This document shows, one piece after another, positions 48,470-62,300 of a stretch of 64,000 bases of DNA; position 1 is the stretch's first letter, and each line of letters starts with the position of its first letter. The notes under the pieces were generated by a model. That model worked only from the letters and a program-made list of their open reading frames with translations, was not told the DNA's origin and searched no databases. The DNA is from Effrenium voratum. Taxonomy: Eukaryota; Sar; Dinophyceae; Suessiales; Symbiodiniaceae. Location of the stretch: NCBI GenBank assembly GCA_963377175.1, contig CAUJNA010002824.1, forward strand, positions 747,475 through 811,474, in the 5' to 3' direction. The position numbers and the translations under genes are program-made.

Positions 48470-50770
48470 GGAAAAAAAACATCCCAGCTGAGCCACACTC
48501 AAATCTGGGTAGATGACTTTTTAGCCAGGGATAATCCCACAATCGGTTGCCTTCGCCGCCTTTTCAATTCTTTACATTAGACTTTTTTTCCCCGATGCCG
48601 ATGGGTTTTGATTCTGACTCATTACTTGGCATTTTCCCATGGCTTCCCTTGGGTTATTTCTTAGGCAGGTCGGCTCGCCTACAACAAGAGAGTCGAGAAA
48701 ACCCATCGGGTTCGGCGGCGAGGACTCCGAAGGCGAGCTCACCGAGGAGGCCTGCTGTGCAGAGGCTTCCGCCACCTCCTGGCGCGCCAGGAGCTCCCTC
48801 CGCTTCGGGAGGTGGGCTCAGGTGAAAACGTGGGGTACCTCTTGCTTGTGGAGTGGGCGTTTTGACAATGCGCTTGCTTTGTTTGGTGGAATCATTGAAT
48901 CATGGTCTGCCTGTTTGGTTTGCCCCGAAAAGTCAGCCAGATAGACTCTCTACACGGGTAAAGCATTTGTATCCAACATTTGTATGAACAAACTCAACTG
49001 GTATTGCTCAAGTGCTATTTCTTCTGCACTTTGGCTTGAAGCCCGGACCCCAGAAGCGCATGTTGGCACGAAACATTTTCCTTCGGATGGTGACCTGGAC
49101 AAGTGGCTTTGCTTGGCGTGAATGGGTGAGTTTGGATACTCTTCCGGCTTGGAGTTTAAAAGCCTCCGCTCATCAGGAGGCTTGCAGTAGAATCGCGCAG
49201 CGCTTTGGTTAAACAATTCAGCGCCTCCCGCGTTTGGTGCAGTCGGCTGGGCCAGGAAACTGCAGGAGGCGGTCCTAGCACCAGGCGGGGACTGCTGAAT
49301 CCTAGCAAGCCAGGCAAAACGCAAGGCTTCCAAGGGCCTATTCTTGATCTTCTCAAAGGAAGAGAAAGTGGAGTGGGGTAATTGTTTAAGTTTTCCAGAT
49401 CCAATTTGTAACACCCGGATATTCACCAGGTGTTCATGCTTCGCTGGCGGTTTTTTGGAAAGTAGTTAGTTCAGTACTGCCACGGCTCCTGGGAAGCGAG
49501 CGAATTGACCAATGTGTTCCAATGTATCGAGCAATTATGGGGTGATAGTGGCTTTCTGGAGATAGCCGAAGAGAGGATTGGCCAGTGGGGCATTCAGAAA
49601 GGACTGGATCGGTTTAGAAGCCATTCCTTGCATTGCATTTGTGCAACCAACCTTCTGGCCGGTTGACAACAGGATTGCAAGATCCCTTCGTGAACATTTG
49701 AACCGAGTTGATCCTTGGACATGAGCTGAATGCATTTGACCGAGGTGTGATCAGATCAATCGCATGTGCAGCGCCTCGACTCTCCAAAGCTCGTGCATAT
49801 GCAACCAACATGGATAAAATGGCTTTCAGACAGCACAAATGTAAACCAACACAAACCTCGACCGAAGTCCAACCATATTTTCACATCGTTTGTGCTGCTT
49901 CCGCATATGTGCCCAAGCAGTTGACCTTGTTGAGAGATTTGAGCTCGATGTTTGTTGTTTGTTTGTTTTCCAGAAGATTTCCGCTCTGCAATGCTGAGCT
50001 CTTCCCTGGCAGCAGCCAACCACCTGAGATCACAGCTGGCTGGACGCATTGTTGGCCGGTTTTGTGATGACAGACGAGCACAACACGGATCAGCGCAGTT
50101 TCGGCGAACGAGGAAGCATTGGATTCTCAGCGCAACTTGTTCTGTTAGGCGAATGTACCCTCCAACAGATTGAGCCAGTCGCGGCCAGGTTCGGACAGGC
50201 TGGGACCGAATTGACTGCATCAGAAGGGAAGAGTCCGTAGCATGGGGGAGCTCGGAACGGCACTGAGTCAGCGTGAAGAATGATCTCCCATGTGGGCCAT
50301 GGTACATGAGATGAAACAATCTCTCATTACCTCCCTGGCGCAAGAAACTAAGGGAATTGGACAAGCAAAATTCATGGAGCTAGAACAGCTTGATGATTGT
50401 AACCGGAAATCCTGCTTAATACACGTCCGGTTTTTGCTGGTCGGGTGCCCACATCCACGTTTCATGTGACGGCTTTGCATAGAAGCTTTTCTGCATATGC
50501 CAGATTTGAAGTGACAATCCTTTGGCTGGCTGGACGTTTTGATATTGTTGTTTGTTTGCATCATTGTAAGTCAACAGTGAGCTGTTCCTTGTTTGCTCCA
50601 TGAGAAGCAATCATTGCAGACTTGTGTTGTCCAATGCGGAGCACACCTGCTGACAAGCTCGCTCGCTAACGTTTGCTCCACTCGGAAGCCAAATTGTTCA
50701 GGGCATCGTGCCTTACAGATGTCCGGCATTGCTCAGAAGGCTTGGGAGAACGGCGATCAGATGAGGGTCA
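48468..50770. other. Host sequence without recognised genes
   Basis: No family motif was seen on either strand. Short frames around 48640-48940 and 49760-50360 lack coding support. Confidence 0.4.
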
Positions 50771-50790
50771 TCATCGTCATCATGATCATC

Positions 50791-50822
<32 letters not shown>

Positions 50823-50833
50823 TATCATCATCA

Positions 50834-50907
<74 letters not shown>

Positions 50908-50957
50908 CATCCTCATCCTCATCCTCATCATCATCATCATCATCATAGTCATCATCA
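50771..50957 (+). repeat. (ATC)n trinucleotide microsatellite
   Basis: About 185 bp of ATC/CAT repeats with interruptions (CCTCAT block near 50905-50930). Poly-His and poly-Ser frames over it are artefacts. Confidence 0.95.
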
Positions 50958-53900
50958 TTCAGATTGCTCCCACTCTGAACCTGCTTTGTTTTGTAAACCA
51001 TCAGTGCAAAGGGAGAGTGTCGAAAGCAAAGCCTTGCAGGGTCACTTGCAGAGTTACTTGCAGCTGGTAAGAGGACGTGACTGGAGGCTCGCTGACTGCT
51101 AACGCACCCTCTCTAACGATGGTGAGCACTTTCCCTGGCCAGATCAGCTCCTGTATGCCATGCACCTTCTGCACGACATGCCGCTGTGATCGCCTCGAGG
51201 CTTGCGAACATGTTGTGACTGGCTAGTGGGCTGTTCAAAAAGCTATCCTCAATCCTTCAGACAAAGGGTCTCCTTTGTAATGGTGTTCAATCAGAGATCC
51301 TTGAACATCGGATTGGCCGACCCTCCATTCTGAGCGGAGTTTTTTGTGCGATAGTAAAGGGACAAAAGGAGAGTGGACACATCAGACCCCGCGCAGGCAT
51401 ATTGTTGCAGCGCATAACCATTTTTTGACAGTTGGCTGGGGAGCTTCTGCTCGACTTGACACTTTGCCTGTAGGCGCGTGCGTACAAGTTTTGGCACGAA
51501 GTACACACCGCGTAGGCACTTGCAGAGCAAAACTCCAGCCGCGTAGGCGCGTGTAGGCGCTTAAACTTTAAGACCGACATACACCTCATGTAGGCTGTCC
51601 CCCCGCATGGTATTTGCGCATGGCGTAGGTGCCGGCGTAGGCATTTGCTACGTCACTGAAGCGGCCGCCAGAATTGAGATACATCTGCTTGAGGTGCATC
51701 TATCTTGGTGATTTGGCCAATTGTGTTTGACAAAGCCAACATTGACCAACTTGGTTTGATTTGTCCTACCGCCTTTGCCAGTCGAATATCTCTTGGGGCT
51801 CCTTGTGGCAGGACGTGTTCAGCACCTCGTGCCAACGCAGGGCTTGGCGCCGTGTATCCCCTTCGAGGCTTTCCCAAAGGGCACAAGGACTGCATGTCCA
51901 TGCGAAGCAGCTCTGAGCAAACTGCGGTCCGGCGATCCAAAACATCGAGTTGTTGCCAGCAGAATCACGGAAAGTCTGTGAAGCTACCGTAGCACTTGAT
52001 GGAAATGCAACTTCTTTCAAACGAGCTTTCTGGATAGGACAGATGTGGCTTTTCTGACTGCATAGTTTCCGTTGGATGCTTGATCTCCTGCTTTGTGATC
52101 GTTGTTTTCAGGCAAGTGACAGCATTGCTTTGACATCTTGTTTGTGTTTTGTTGTTTACACGTATTGGATCGTACTCAGTGCAACACCTTTCAGAACTCC
52201 GAACCTTTCGCTCGGGCGGGGTGATATAAACTGTGAACTTGCAAGAGTCCTGGCTTGCAGGACGGACATCGAACTTTGCGTCAAGAGACTGCTTCCATAA
52301 TCTTTCGACGCACCTCGGCGGATTCAGCTAGGAGTATGTGTGTGTGTGTGGGATCTGCCAATTTGTGTTTTGCTTCTGGGTGGGTATGATGCAGACATGC
52401 CAGCTTAAAAGTAGCTCTCCTGAAGCTGATGCTGGCAAGCTGTCACTTGGAGGTCTCTTTCAGGCATCTCCGAGTGGGAGACTGCAGGGGCAGACACAAA
52501 TCTTCAGTCTTGCTCAGCAAAGTATATGGCATGGTGACCAGAGGGATGATCGACTTAAAATTCTTGGGGTGGTTTCCTATTGCATCGACTTGAATGGCAA
52601 ATGCAGCTGTTTGTGTCAGATTTCTCGCTTGAGGCCGAGTTGTTTGGTTGAAGATTGTTTCCATGATCTGTCCTTCTTCCAAGCATCGCCGATGCTTGAG
52701 TTTTGGTAAAGGGATCGTGAGAGGTCAGGCGGGGATGGACCCGGGAAAGGCGGGGTATCGGATAGGCCGGGGTGCCGGGAGGTGCAAGGCCAACTGCGCA
52801 CTGTCCGAGGTCTGAGGTCAGACGCGCGGTGCGGCCAGCACCCTCAGCTGATGATTCAAGACCAAGACCAAAGGAAGCGGCAAGGTGGCTTGGATTCAAG
52901 TCCTTGTCATGATGGCTGTGTGATTCAGCATTCTGCCAGGCACAGTCTTGGAAGCTTTTGGGAGAGTTTGTCGTGCTTTCAACGCAATTTGATACATTCA
53001 TTCTCAAGAAAGGGAGCTGGCGGAAGCTTAGACGGGAGTGAAGATCCGACTTGTACAGGTACAAGACATGATGTCCCCATTTGCGGCTTGAAGCTGAGGG
53101 ATGGCTTTTGCGGGGCAACTCCAGTATGCTCAGTTTGAAACTGCGCGAGCCAGCATTCAAACCATAGGATGCAGTGAATGCTGCATGCAAGGCTTGTGAA
53201 ATACGGTGGTTTGCTGGAAGGAGTGCCTATTTCAGGGCAAGCAGACTTACTGGACTAGATTCTCAGTGGCCGCTGAGAATAAAAGGTAGTTGAGTTCACG
53301 TGACAGTGCCTTTGTTGCATCGGTGACCTGCTGAGGTCGTCGAAAGCTTCAGCTTCTGTGCAGCATGCGCAGGAGTTGCATCAGCTGCTCAGTCTGGAAA
53401 CCAAAGCCCTCCAGAAGTGCAGTTCAGGCCCACTAGCATCCGTGCCAGGGAACATGAATTCAGCTTTTGCGTTTTCATCTCAGCCGTGGCTTCAATGGCC
53501 TGGGCGTATGTATGTATGTATGTGTGTGTGTGTGTCTATTTACCCGTGCAGAATCTGTAGGCTGGGCTTGCATGCGGCACATCATTTCTTCAGTGGCCGG
53601 AAAGCCTGCTTGTTCGGGGTGCGGAGGAACAGGTCATTCACCTGTTGGTGGTGCTGATGCCAATGACTTCGCTTCTTTTTTGCCCTTTGTGCGGCGTCCA
53701 AGGCTGGACGAGCGAACAGCCAGCAGCGAAGTCACCAAAGATGGATTGGCTGCTATTGGCTGAGGTGTTGCGGCAAGGAAGGGTTTGTTGGGTTTCTTGC
53801 TATGCTTTTGTGTGGAGCTCTGTATGTTGCATATAGCAACATCTCTGCAAGACAGCTATTGCGGTGGTGTTGGGTTTTGGTACAACTCGGAGGAGCTAAG

Positions 53901-56346
53901 TTTCTGAATGTGGTCCCTTTTTAGCATTCCAAGTTCTTTGGTTGCACTGACCAAGGAAAAGAAGTGCCTTTGACTTGCCCTTTCCGGCACCTCATGTTTC
54001 GTCGTGTTCCACGCTTGTGATGCAATCCCTGGTTGCACTTAGATCCATGCCGCTTGAGCACATTTGGCAGAGTTTTAGCGAAGAGCCCTTCCGAGATGGT
54101 ACCAGTGAAAGAGCCAAAACGCAGGTGTTTTTGTATGCACTTCTTTCGTGCTTCAAACAGGACCTTTTGTGCCATTTGAAGATGAGTTTTCCTTTGGTGA
54201 GCTGAAGTTTAAAAGGCACCTACAAGAAACTCTGCAGCAGGCACAAGTTAACTTTTCCCTCGTCAGGCTCGTTACGGGTCGCCTTTCTGAAGGCATAAAC
54301 CCAAGCTTCAGGAGCGCACCTTCCTCAGTAATGGCGCCTGCCATGCGCTCGTCTGTACTGCGATGTGCCGTATTGCTGCCCTTGGCCGTGCTTCGGCTGC
54401 CACGAAGCCCATCCATTGTGCGGAAAGCGGCTTTCAGGCAGTACCCTTCAAAAGTTGCAGAAGCTACTACATGTGTGGCAGTTGGGATTATATTTTCTTG
54501 ACAGGGTGGCGGCGTCAGGTACAACTTCCTTCCATGGCTATACCCAGGCAAGCCATTTGATGGCGGAAATGTACGCTTTGGTTCTGGGCCGTAGATATTT
54601 GCAATATGACAAGTGCAAGGTCTCGCTTGCAGCATGCCTGCAAGCAGAAGGAGAAGGCATTGCTACATCTATATGTTTGGGGCTTTGGTGCTATACACAA
54701 TTGTGGGCATTGTTCTTTGGTTTTTCATCACCCTCTGTTGACGTCCACATGATCCATTTTGAGTTGCTGTTGTGCCTTGGTCTGAGGGCGTGCTCAACTG
54801 GTCGTTTTCCACGCCCCTTGAGCACAAGATGGCTGCGAGAGGCAGAGAGGAGCAACGGCTTGGAAAAGGTCAGCCACTGAGCCGCTGCTGGCAAAGCGCT
54901 CCTTAAATTTGCGGATATTTCAATGGTCGCAACACACACACACACACACACACACGCAGTGTGGATACACAATAATGTGTATAGCTATTATATCTATATC
55001 TCTATACATACGTACATACATAATGCACGCAATATCACTTGTTTACTTCATACACGCAGCCTTTGCCAGGAGGGTCACTGGTCCCACCCAAGATTGTTGA
55101 TGCATGTGAAGAGGCAACAGATGCTGTTTGTGGCAAATGGACAGTCTAGTTGTTCATTGCAACGGACAGACCTCACTGGTCCAAAAGGGATCGTTTTGGG
55201 CTGCCGGCAGCCCCCGCCTGCGAACGAGTCTGTATTGGACTTACGATGGGCCCCAGTTCTGCACCAACAGTGTTCGGGAGATGGGATAGAACCTCACTTG
55301 AACAGCTGGATGGCAGCATTGGCCTCGTCCAACATATGCCCCTTTGGTTGAACATTTTTTGGCGGGGAAAGCGCTTGAAGAGCTGGATGTAGCGGTTTTT
55401 GCCCGCATCACAATGTGGACTCGTCTCAACATTGGGAACCAAAAGAACAGTGGTTCTTCCTTTCCATTTTCCCTCTTAACAAATCTGAGAAAGGATACCA
55501 TCATACCGCAAAAAAACAAAAACACTGCCCTCTGAGGTATGTGATTTTTTTTTGAGGGCACGCGTACAGGTTGGTTTAAAGGCAACCAAAAGGGACGCCC
55601 ATTGGGGTCCTCGAATTTTGGCACATGCTCATATGCTTAAAGGGTTATTGTCCAAATCGCTTGGCAGGAGATCCCAAGCTGCCTTCGTCGCTCGCTGGCG
55701 CTGGCGCCGCTGCTTTTTGGCCCACTGGGCCCGTCGGAGGTCAGAGCTGAGGGGCTGCGAGTGGCTCCTAGGCTGCGAGTGGCGCAACATGGACACAGGG
55801 CGAGCCAAATCTTTGTGTGGTGAGGTTTGTACCAATTTGCGCAACCCTTTTCTCGAATCTATCTCCGTGGCTCATTTGGATGTGTCTTGTTGTTGCCCTT
55901 TTTGGGTTTACATGAAAGGGAAATCAAATGGAAGCCTGAGACCCAGTTGGGCATGCATGCCCCACATGGCTGTGTGCTTGGTTTGGGGGTGCCCTGTTCA
56001 CCCTGGTTTAAAGGGAAACCACAATTTTTGGGGCCACCTTGACAGATACCCAAAGTTTCATCATAGGTGCGACACGCCAAGGCAGGCTCTGAGAAGCTCA
56101 TGCCACGGATCGGGTACGGCACCTGCTGTCGCCCCACCAGCCGCGGGGAGCCGCTGATTCAAGGGGTCAAGGCCTACTTGGCAGCTGGGGGAAGGCGCCC
56201 ACCTGCCCATGTTCCTTCTCGAACGATACACATTTGGGCCATTTAAACATTCCTCCATTTTGAGGGCAACGTTCAGGAGAATGTAAGGAACCCTGTGCTG
56301 CTTCACTGAATCATTATGAACGAGCCAGATGGGTGGATATGGATTG
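50958..56346. other. Host sequence with small microsatellites only
   Basis: CA/GT-type dinucleotide repeats occur at about 52336-52350, 53508-53533 and 54932-54955. No gene was recognised. A longer plus frame at 55552-56157 (201 residues) resembles dispersed-repeat translation and has no motif. Confidence 0.4.
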
Positions 56347-58315
56347 AAAGATTTTTCTTTGATTCGGGGCGTCGAATTGAATCGGGGCGTCGTTGCGAGG
56401 CAGTAACAGGGATTTATTTCAAAGGCATTTCACAGGTGTAAGGACTGGGTCAAACTTCCAAAAACATGGACTGTTGGAGGGGGTAGTTTGCTCACCCCAA
56501 GCCACACGCGGCCACCTTCACGTACCCGTTGTAAACCCTGGGAGCTCCGCCCGACGCCCGCTGCGCTACGGGGGCATCCATCGCGGTCCGGCCAGGGCCT
56601 CGGCTGGTGCTTTCCGCACGAGTCTCTCCATCGGAAGAGTTTTAATGTTTGGCCCATTGAAGGGCTTACCTTTAGGAAAAAAAAAACGCTCAGAAGGGAA
56701 ACTCGCGTTGGCAACTTACGCAGCTTATGTGTTTAAAACATACGCTTCTAAACCTCACGTTTTAGCAGAACATGAGCTACCAGTAAACAGGTTCGTACTA
56801 GGGCTACGCGTTGGAGTTGACTTGGGTGAAAGACTCGAGAAACGAAGGTGGCCATGCTTGTAAGAAACATAAGTACAAGTAAAAGGCGAGAGAATGATAA
56901 CCCGGTCCAACCGGATCTTTGCACATCTTCAATACTGTGTAAAGGAGCTTGGAAAGGTCCTGAGGCTCATCACGAACAGGCATGATTTTAGATAAGTGAC
57001 TGACCCACCGAGATTCACCAGAAACGCAGTGGCCAAGCATGTGTAAGCTAAATTGCCCACACCCATTTCTGATAGACTTAGGGTTGAGTACGGGGCGAAC
57101 TTGTTACACGTCGAAATTTGTGACGGTTCGCCGCGATACGTTTTCTGATGAACCTCGATGAGGTTCATCTGGAAATCTGGAACGGAAATGACTTGGGATC
57201 AACTGTCCGGGATTGCCGCATGGGTTTCAGATGAGGCTCACTGAGGCTCATCTCAAAAGCGTTGCTGTGGAGAAGTCAGAAATTGTGGGACAACTGTCGC
57301 GGCGGACCGTTACAAATTTCGAAGTATAACAGGTCCGCCCCGTTTTCAACCCTAAGTCTATATATCAGAGATGGGAATGTGTCAAAACAGGAAAGCCCTC
57401 CTAAGCGGGTGTGTCCTGGACAGTTGATCCCAAGTCATTTCCGTTCCAGATTGCCAGATGAACCTCATCGAGGTTCATCAGAAAACGTATCGCGGCGAAC
57501 CGTCACAAATTTCGACGTGTAACAAGTTCGCCCCGTACTCAACCCTAAGTCTATCAGAAATGGGTGTGGGCAATTTAGCTTACACATGCTTGGCCACTGC
57601 GTTTCTGGTGAATCTCGTTGGGTCAGTCACTTATCTAAAATCATGCCCGTTCGTGATGAGCCTCAGGACCTTTCCAAGCTCCTTTACACAGTATTGAAGA
57701 TGTGCAAAGATCCGTTTGGACCGGGTTATCATTCTCTCGCCTTTTACTTGTACTTATGTTTCTTACAAGCATGGCCACCTTCGTTTCTCGTGTCTTTCAC
57801 CCAAGTCAACTCCAACGCGTAGCCCTAGTACGAACCTGTTTACTGGTAGCTCATGTTCTGCTAAAACGTGAGGTTTAGAAGCGTATCTTTTAAACACATA
57901 AGCTGCGTAAGTTGCCAACGCGAGTTTCCCTTCTGAGCGTTTTTTTCCTGAAGGTAAGCCCTTCAATGGGCCAAACGTTAAAACTCTTCCGATGGAGAGA
58001 CTCGTGCGGAAAGCACCAGCCGAGGACCTGGCCGCGATGGATGCCCCCGTAGCGCAGCGGGCGTCGGGCGGAGTACCCGCAACAGACTCAGGCACCCTTA
58101 AGGTTTAAAATGGGTACTCCCAGGGCTTACAACGGGTACGTGAAGGTGGTCGCGTGTGGCTTGAGGTGAGCAAACTACCCCCTCCAACAGTCCATGTTTT
58201 TGGAAGTTTGACCCAGTCCTTACACCTGTCAAATGCCTTTGAAATACACCCCTGTTACTGCCTCGCAACGACGCCCCGGTTCAATTCGACGCCCCGAATC
58301 AAAGGGAAAATCTTT
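56347..58315. repeat. Long inverted repeat (foldback-like), arms of about 865 and 900 bp
   Basis: 56347-57211 is the reverse complement of about 57413-58315 at high identity, with a spacer of about 200 bp. Both outer ends read CTTTGATTCGGGGCGTCGAATTGA. The right arm has a small extra block of about 45 bp near 58078. The spacer holds a third, more diverged copy (about 57290-57380) of the arm segment with CGCGGCG-ACCGT-ACAAATTTCG. Both arms contain CCCGTAGCGCAGCGGGC, which fits a polymerase III A box. No coding capacity is credible; equal frames on both arms only reflect the symmetry. Confidence 0.9.
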
Positions 58316-58603
58316 ATAATAATATTGGTGAACCTAATGGTCCCTAATAAGATTATTGTGTCAAGGTAGTGTCAAGGGGGTCACCTTCTATGTTAGTGTT
58401 TGGGGACCCCGAATCCAGGTGGCAAGTATTTGTTTGGACACTCTTGCACTGCACTGATTGAATATTGAATATTCGATTGGGTTGTTCGGCCGACAACTGA
58501 TAAGGCGTTGCAGCTACGTCTTGCAGATCGGAGTTTTGATGTGCATCAACCAAACATCAGTCTCATGTGGCAAGCTTCAATCATTTCGTAGCCGGGATTC
58601 TGA

Positions 58604-59348
58604 TTGCTCGCACGTAGCATCGTGACGGCGCCTCTTGCTGCCAGGCTGATTGACACAGCGCAGGTCTATGGCAACCACCTGGACATTGCTGAGGCATCTC
58701 ATTCTGATCGGCGAGGGCGGGGCTGTGGGCAGGTGAGAAATGCTTGTGCTGCAGTCATCCCTCTCGGTGATGGCAGATATGCTTGGCCCCCCCCTTGTCA
58801 TAGAATCAGCATGAGATGAAGGAAGATAAGATATGGCATGACATGGACATTATTAGAGGTGTGAAAACGGTTAAGGCCACAACTGTTCGATCAGCACCAC
58901 TTATTTGTAGATACGTGGTTGATTTGGTGTTCCAGAGAGGACAATGTTTTCTTGGACCGTGCTTTAGTGTTAAGCTTTGGCGTGACCTTGGCACATCTTG
59001 GCACATCTTCAGCGGGGCTTTGCAAATGGCACACTTGCTGACAGTCCTGAGCACCTACCATCGGAATGGCCACACTGCGTACTTTCTTGACGTTAACGTC
59101 AGGACGGGAACAAACATGGGACCCATGGCCACGTCTCTGCCCATTCGCCTTTGCTGACAAACATCCTAAAAACTCCAACCCAGGGGTTCAACTTTCTTGG
59201 AACCCCCTGGGTTTTTTCTATTTGCTGATACGCCCTGATGCGCCCTGTGGAAAGAAACAACAAACGCGGGGGTCTTTCTGGCGGAGTTTGGTCGAGGCTA
59301 TCCGCCAGAGTGGAGTTCCCCGTGACGAGCTTTGGGTCACCTCGAAGG
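58604..59348 (+). pseudogene. Aldo/keto-reductase-like exon pair
   Basis: The first piece (about 58630-58733) reads ARLIDTAQVYGN, the catalytic-region signature of aldo/keto reductases, and, in a shifted frame, IGEGGAVG before a GTGAGA donor-like site at 58734. The second piece (about 59285-59347) reads SLVEAIRQSGVPRDELWVTSK, the next conserved block, and ends at another GTGAAG. A 550-bp intron would join them in frame. These NADPH enzymes reduce aldehydes and ketones. No further exons were recognised and a frame slip lies inside the first, so a gene remnant is likely. Confidence 0.5.
59177..59216 (+). other. Strong hairpin followed by T run
   Basis: AACCCAGGGGTTC pairs with GAACCCCCTGGGTT with one bulged C around a 10-base loop, then TTTTTT. 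It looks like a terminator but lies within a host intron-like region, so it may be a small inverted-repeat remnant. Confidence 0.6.
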
Positions 59349-62300
59349 TGAAGGTGCAGAATTGCTACACACCCAAGGATGTGGTCCAGGCCGGGGAAAT
59401 TCAATGCCCCGTTGGACCTCCGAAAGTGGGTTTGGTGACGGCCGGAGGGTCCTTCCCTCAGGATTTGTTCTGATGTGCAATTTGTTGGACCTCCAACAGT
59501 CGGGTCGTGGCATTGGAGCTGATAAGTTGGAGGGCAGGCACACAGTACGTTTTTGAGCAAAGCTGATCTACTTGGCGGAAGTTCGAAATAGCTTTGTGCT
59601 GGGGCAAAGGATTCCTGGTCATTATGGGACACTTGCTGGTTATGTGGCAGTAGCATTGTAGCCACAAGCCGCATGCCAGAGGTGATCTCAGCAGGTTTAA
59701 CAACTATCTTGACGCCAGAAGTCAGTCAACTCGTCAATTACCACCGTTGGTCCAGCATTCAAATCGGATGAACTCAAGCACACCATTTCTGGCCAGTAGT
59801 TGTGGCAGATGTCTCCAAGCATTTTGGTTGTGTGCCCTTCCCGTGAAAACTGATTGGGTGGGTGACTCTCGCAGTTGCATTTGTGATTCCATGTTCCCTT
59901 CTGACACCACACCTGCTGAAGGGGGGAATCTTTGCAAGATTCGCCATTTGACGCTGCTAGGCCGTTGCCACCAGCCTTGAACAGCTGGATCTCAGCATCT
60001 TGGACTATTTTGCTGCTACCAGCAATGCAAGGCGTGCAGGATTCCAAGGCAATGCTTGGTTGACTTCTCCAAACGTGGAACTACTGGGTGTAAGTCTACC
60101 TTGCAATGTTGATTTTGGACATATCCCCGAGCTGTCTACAACAGTTGGAGGACCTTGTAGGAAATGCACCCATAAACAGATGCATGAAGCCATAAGCTTC
60201 AGAAGAGCAGAAAGAGATATGGCTTTTGTTTTGGGCCAGTGCAACCTGGCTTCCTCCTTAAGCTGTTCCAAACCACAACCACGGAGAGACTGGACTAAAA
60301 AGCTCGTCAGCATCTTGGACGCGCTACCACATGCTTTGTGTACACCAAGGGTTGCGGGTGAAACCTAGGGAGGCGAAGACGTGCTGGCATGCAACGTGTC
60401 TGAGAGAGGGCCTACACGCTTTGACAACCTGGCTTGACATCCAGAAGATGTTGTATTGGACACCTCCTGCCTGGAGGGCCACGTTTGGTGGTTGGTTCAA
60501 GGATTCATCATCAACGGCCAGTGGACGGGGCAATAGGGGGAACCTCTTGTTGCGTTTTTGTGTGTTTCAGGGACAGTTGAAACCAGAAAGAAAGCCCAAG
60601 AGCCCTTTTGAGGTGCTCCATTTTTAGAAAACACCTGTACATCCATCCCCATTGCCCGCTTAGGGTGGTCCTTTTTAAGCTTCCTAGGTGCCGCTTTGCC
60701 ACACCTCATGCCCCAAAGCGGTAACACAAGGACCAGCCTGTCCCCAAGGACAATTTTAGCAAGGAAAGTGAAGGGACCGGACACTTGAAGAAACGCCAAA
60801 AGGCAACCAACAGCAGCCCCCCCCCTCCCCCATGTGTTGGTGAAGGGGCGCTCCGTTGGAGCTGAGGCTACTTGGACCTCATGCTGCTGCACGGGGGCGA
60901 TGGCTGGGGCATCGATCCACGCCGGGACCTGCGCCTCTGGCGTGGCCTTCAGGATGCCCAGCAGGCCGTCGAAGGGACAAAGGGGATGGGCCGATGGGCC
61001 TTTGGTAGGACTTGATCTGAGCCACAATCAATACCCGAGTATAGGTCACGAAGGTTAGTAAGGGATGGTCCCAAGCAGAAATAGGTGCAGCCGCCTTTTG
61101 AATTCCTTACATGTTTCTGGGCAGACAATCTTAATGCCAGGTTTTGAGTTCGACTCATTTCCGCATCTTAATCAGGTGATATACTAGGGACAGGAATCCA
61201 TACCAGCTACGATTTTGTGGGAGGAGATCGCTAGTGGTCCAGGGCTCCGTAGATTTCCACTGGTGTTCTTTACATGTGCCTTGTGCCATCTACTTGTCCA
61301 AAACACCTAGGCTAGGGGATCAAAATGAACACTCTGCAGATGAACAGAAGGAATCCCAAAAGTTCATCGCTAGAAACGGACCCTCGTTTTGGGGGACTCC
61401 ATTTGCTGCGGAGCATAGACTATCCGGCGGTCTGGACACATACTAGGGATCCCTTCTACAACAGTGCTGACAGGAATCCAAAAGGAATCGCATCATTTTG
61501 GAGGGTTCCTAATTTTCACACAGCCAATCCATTTGACAAGGATATCGGCAGGAAATCAGCGACTTTGAGAAACACCTACTCCAATTACGCAATAATTACA
61601 TGTTGCTTGCTTGCGTCTGGCTTTTGCATACTTACAAGCCATAAGTACCGCTTGATGAAGGTAGATGGTCCCTGGCTGGTCAGCATTCAACTCCATTTCG
61701 CTTATGTTAAGCGTATTCTTCGTTTCCTTTTCAACATTTGCAGCCTCACACATCTTCTCATTCGTTTTTCTTAGTGTTTCTCAACCACTCGGGCCACAGT
61801 TCCGGAGCAGCTTGCCGCACGCCCTACTCCCTTTTCCTTTGGGTCCAATTGACAGACGACAGAACATTGATTGTCAACAACGGATCTTACAGCACTTTTT
61901 GCGAATGACGTGAAAGCTGACAGAAGGTCCCGCCAAGAGGAACGTTTTCCTAGCGGCCGCGAATGAAGCCGTGACCCGCATCTCTGGACTCTCGACTCCC
62001 CTGCATTTGAATTGCTACTTCCTTTAGTTGACCACCATGTTGGACATTGGATCTAGTTTGTCATGACACCGCCCTGCCAGTCAGTTTTACCCTTGAACAC
62101 AAGGTTTTTGCTTTCAACGAGGCCCTGGGAATTGAGGCAATGATTCTTTCTGTGCATGTTGCTGTGCAAGCAGGGGAAGGGACCTTGCCCGTAAAGACAG
62201 TAGATCTGGGACGGTGTGCAGAACTGACCAGGTGTCACATGCTTCTGCGACCACAGACTACACATATGAAAAACACTCTCTATATACACACTTGTATGCA

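Noticed and set aside
50593..51102. Poly-His/Ser/Met-Asp frames
   Set aside because: ATC trinucleotide repeat translated in different frames.
56393..58095. Pairs of equal open frames that look like duplicated genes
   Set aside because: They are mirror images within the long inverted repeat and carry no family motif.
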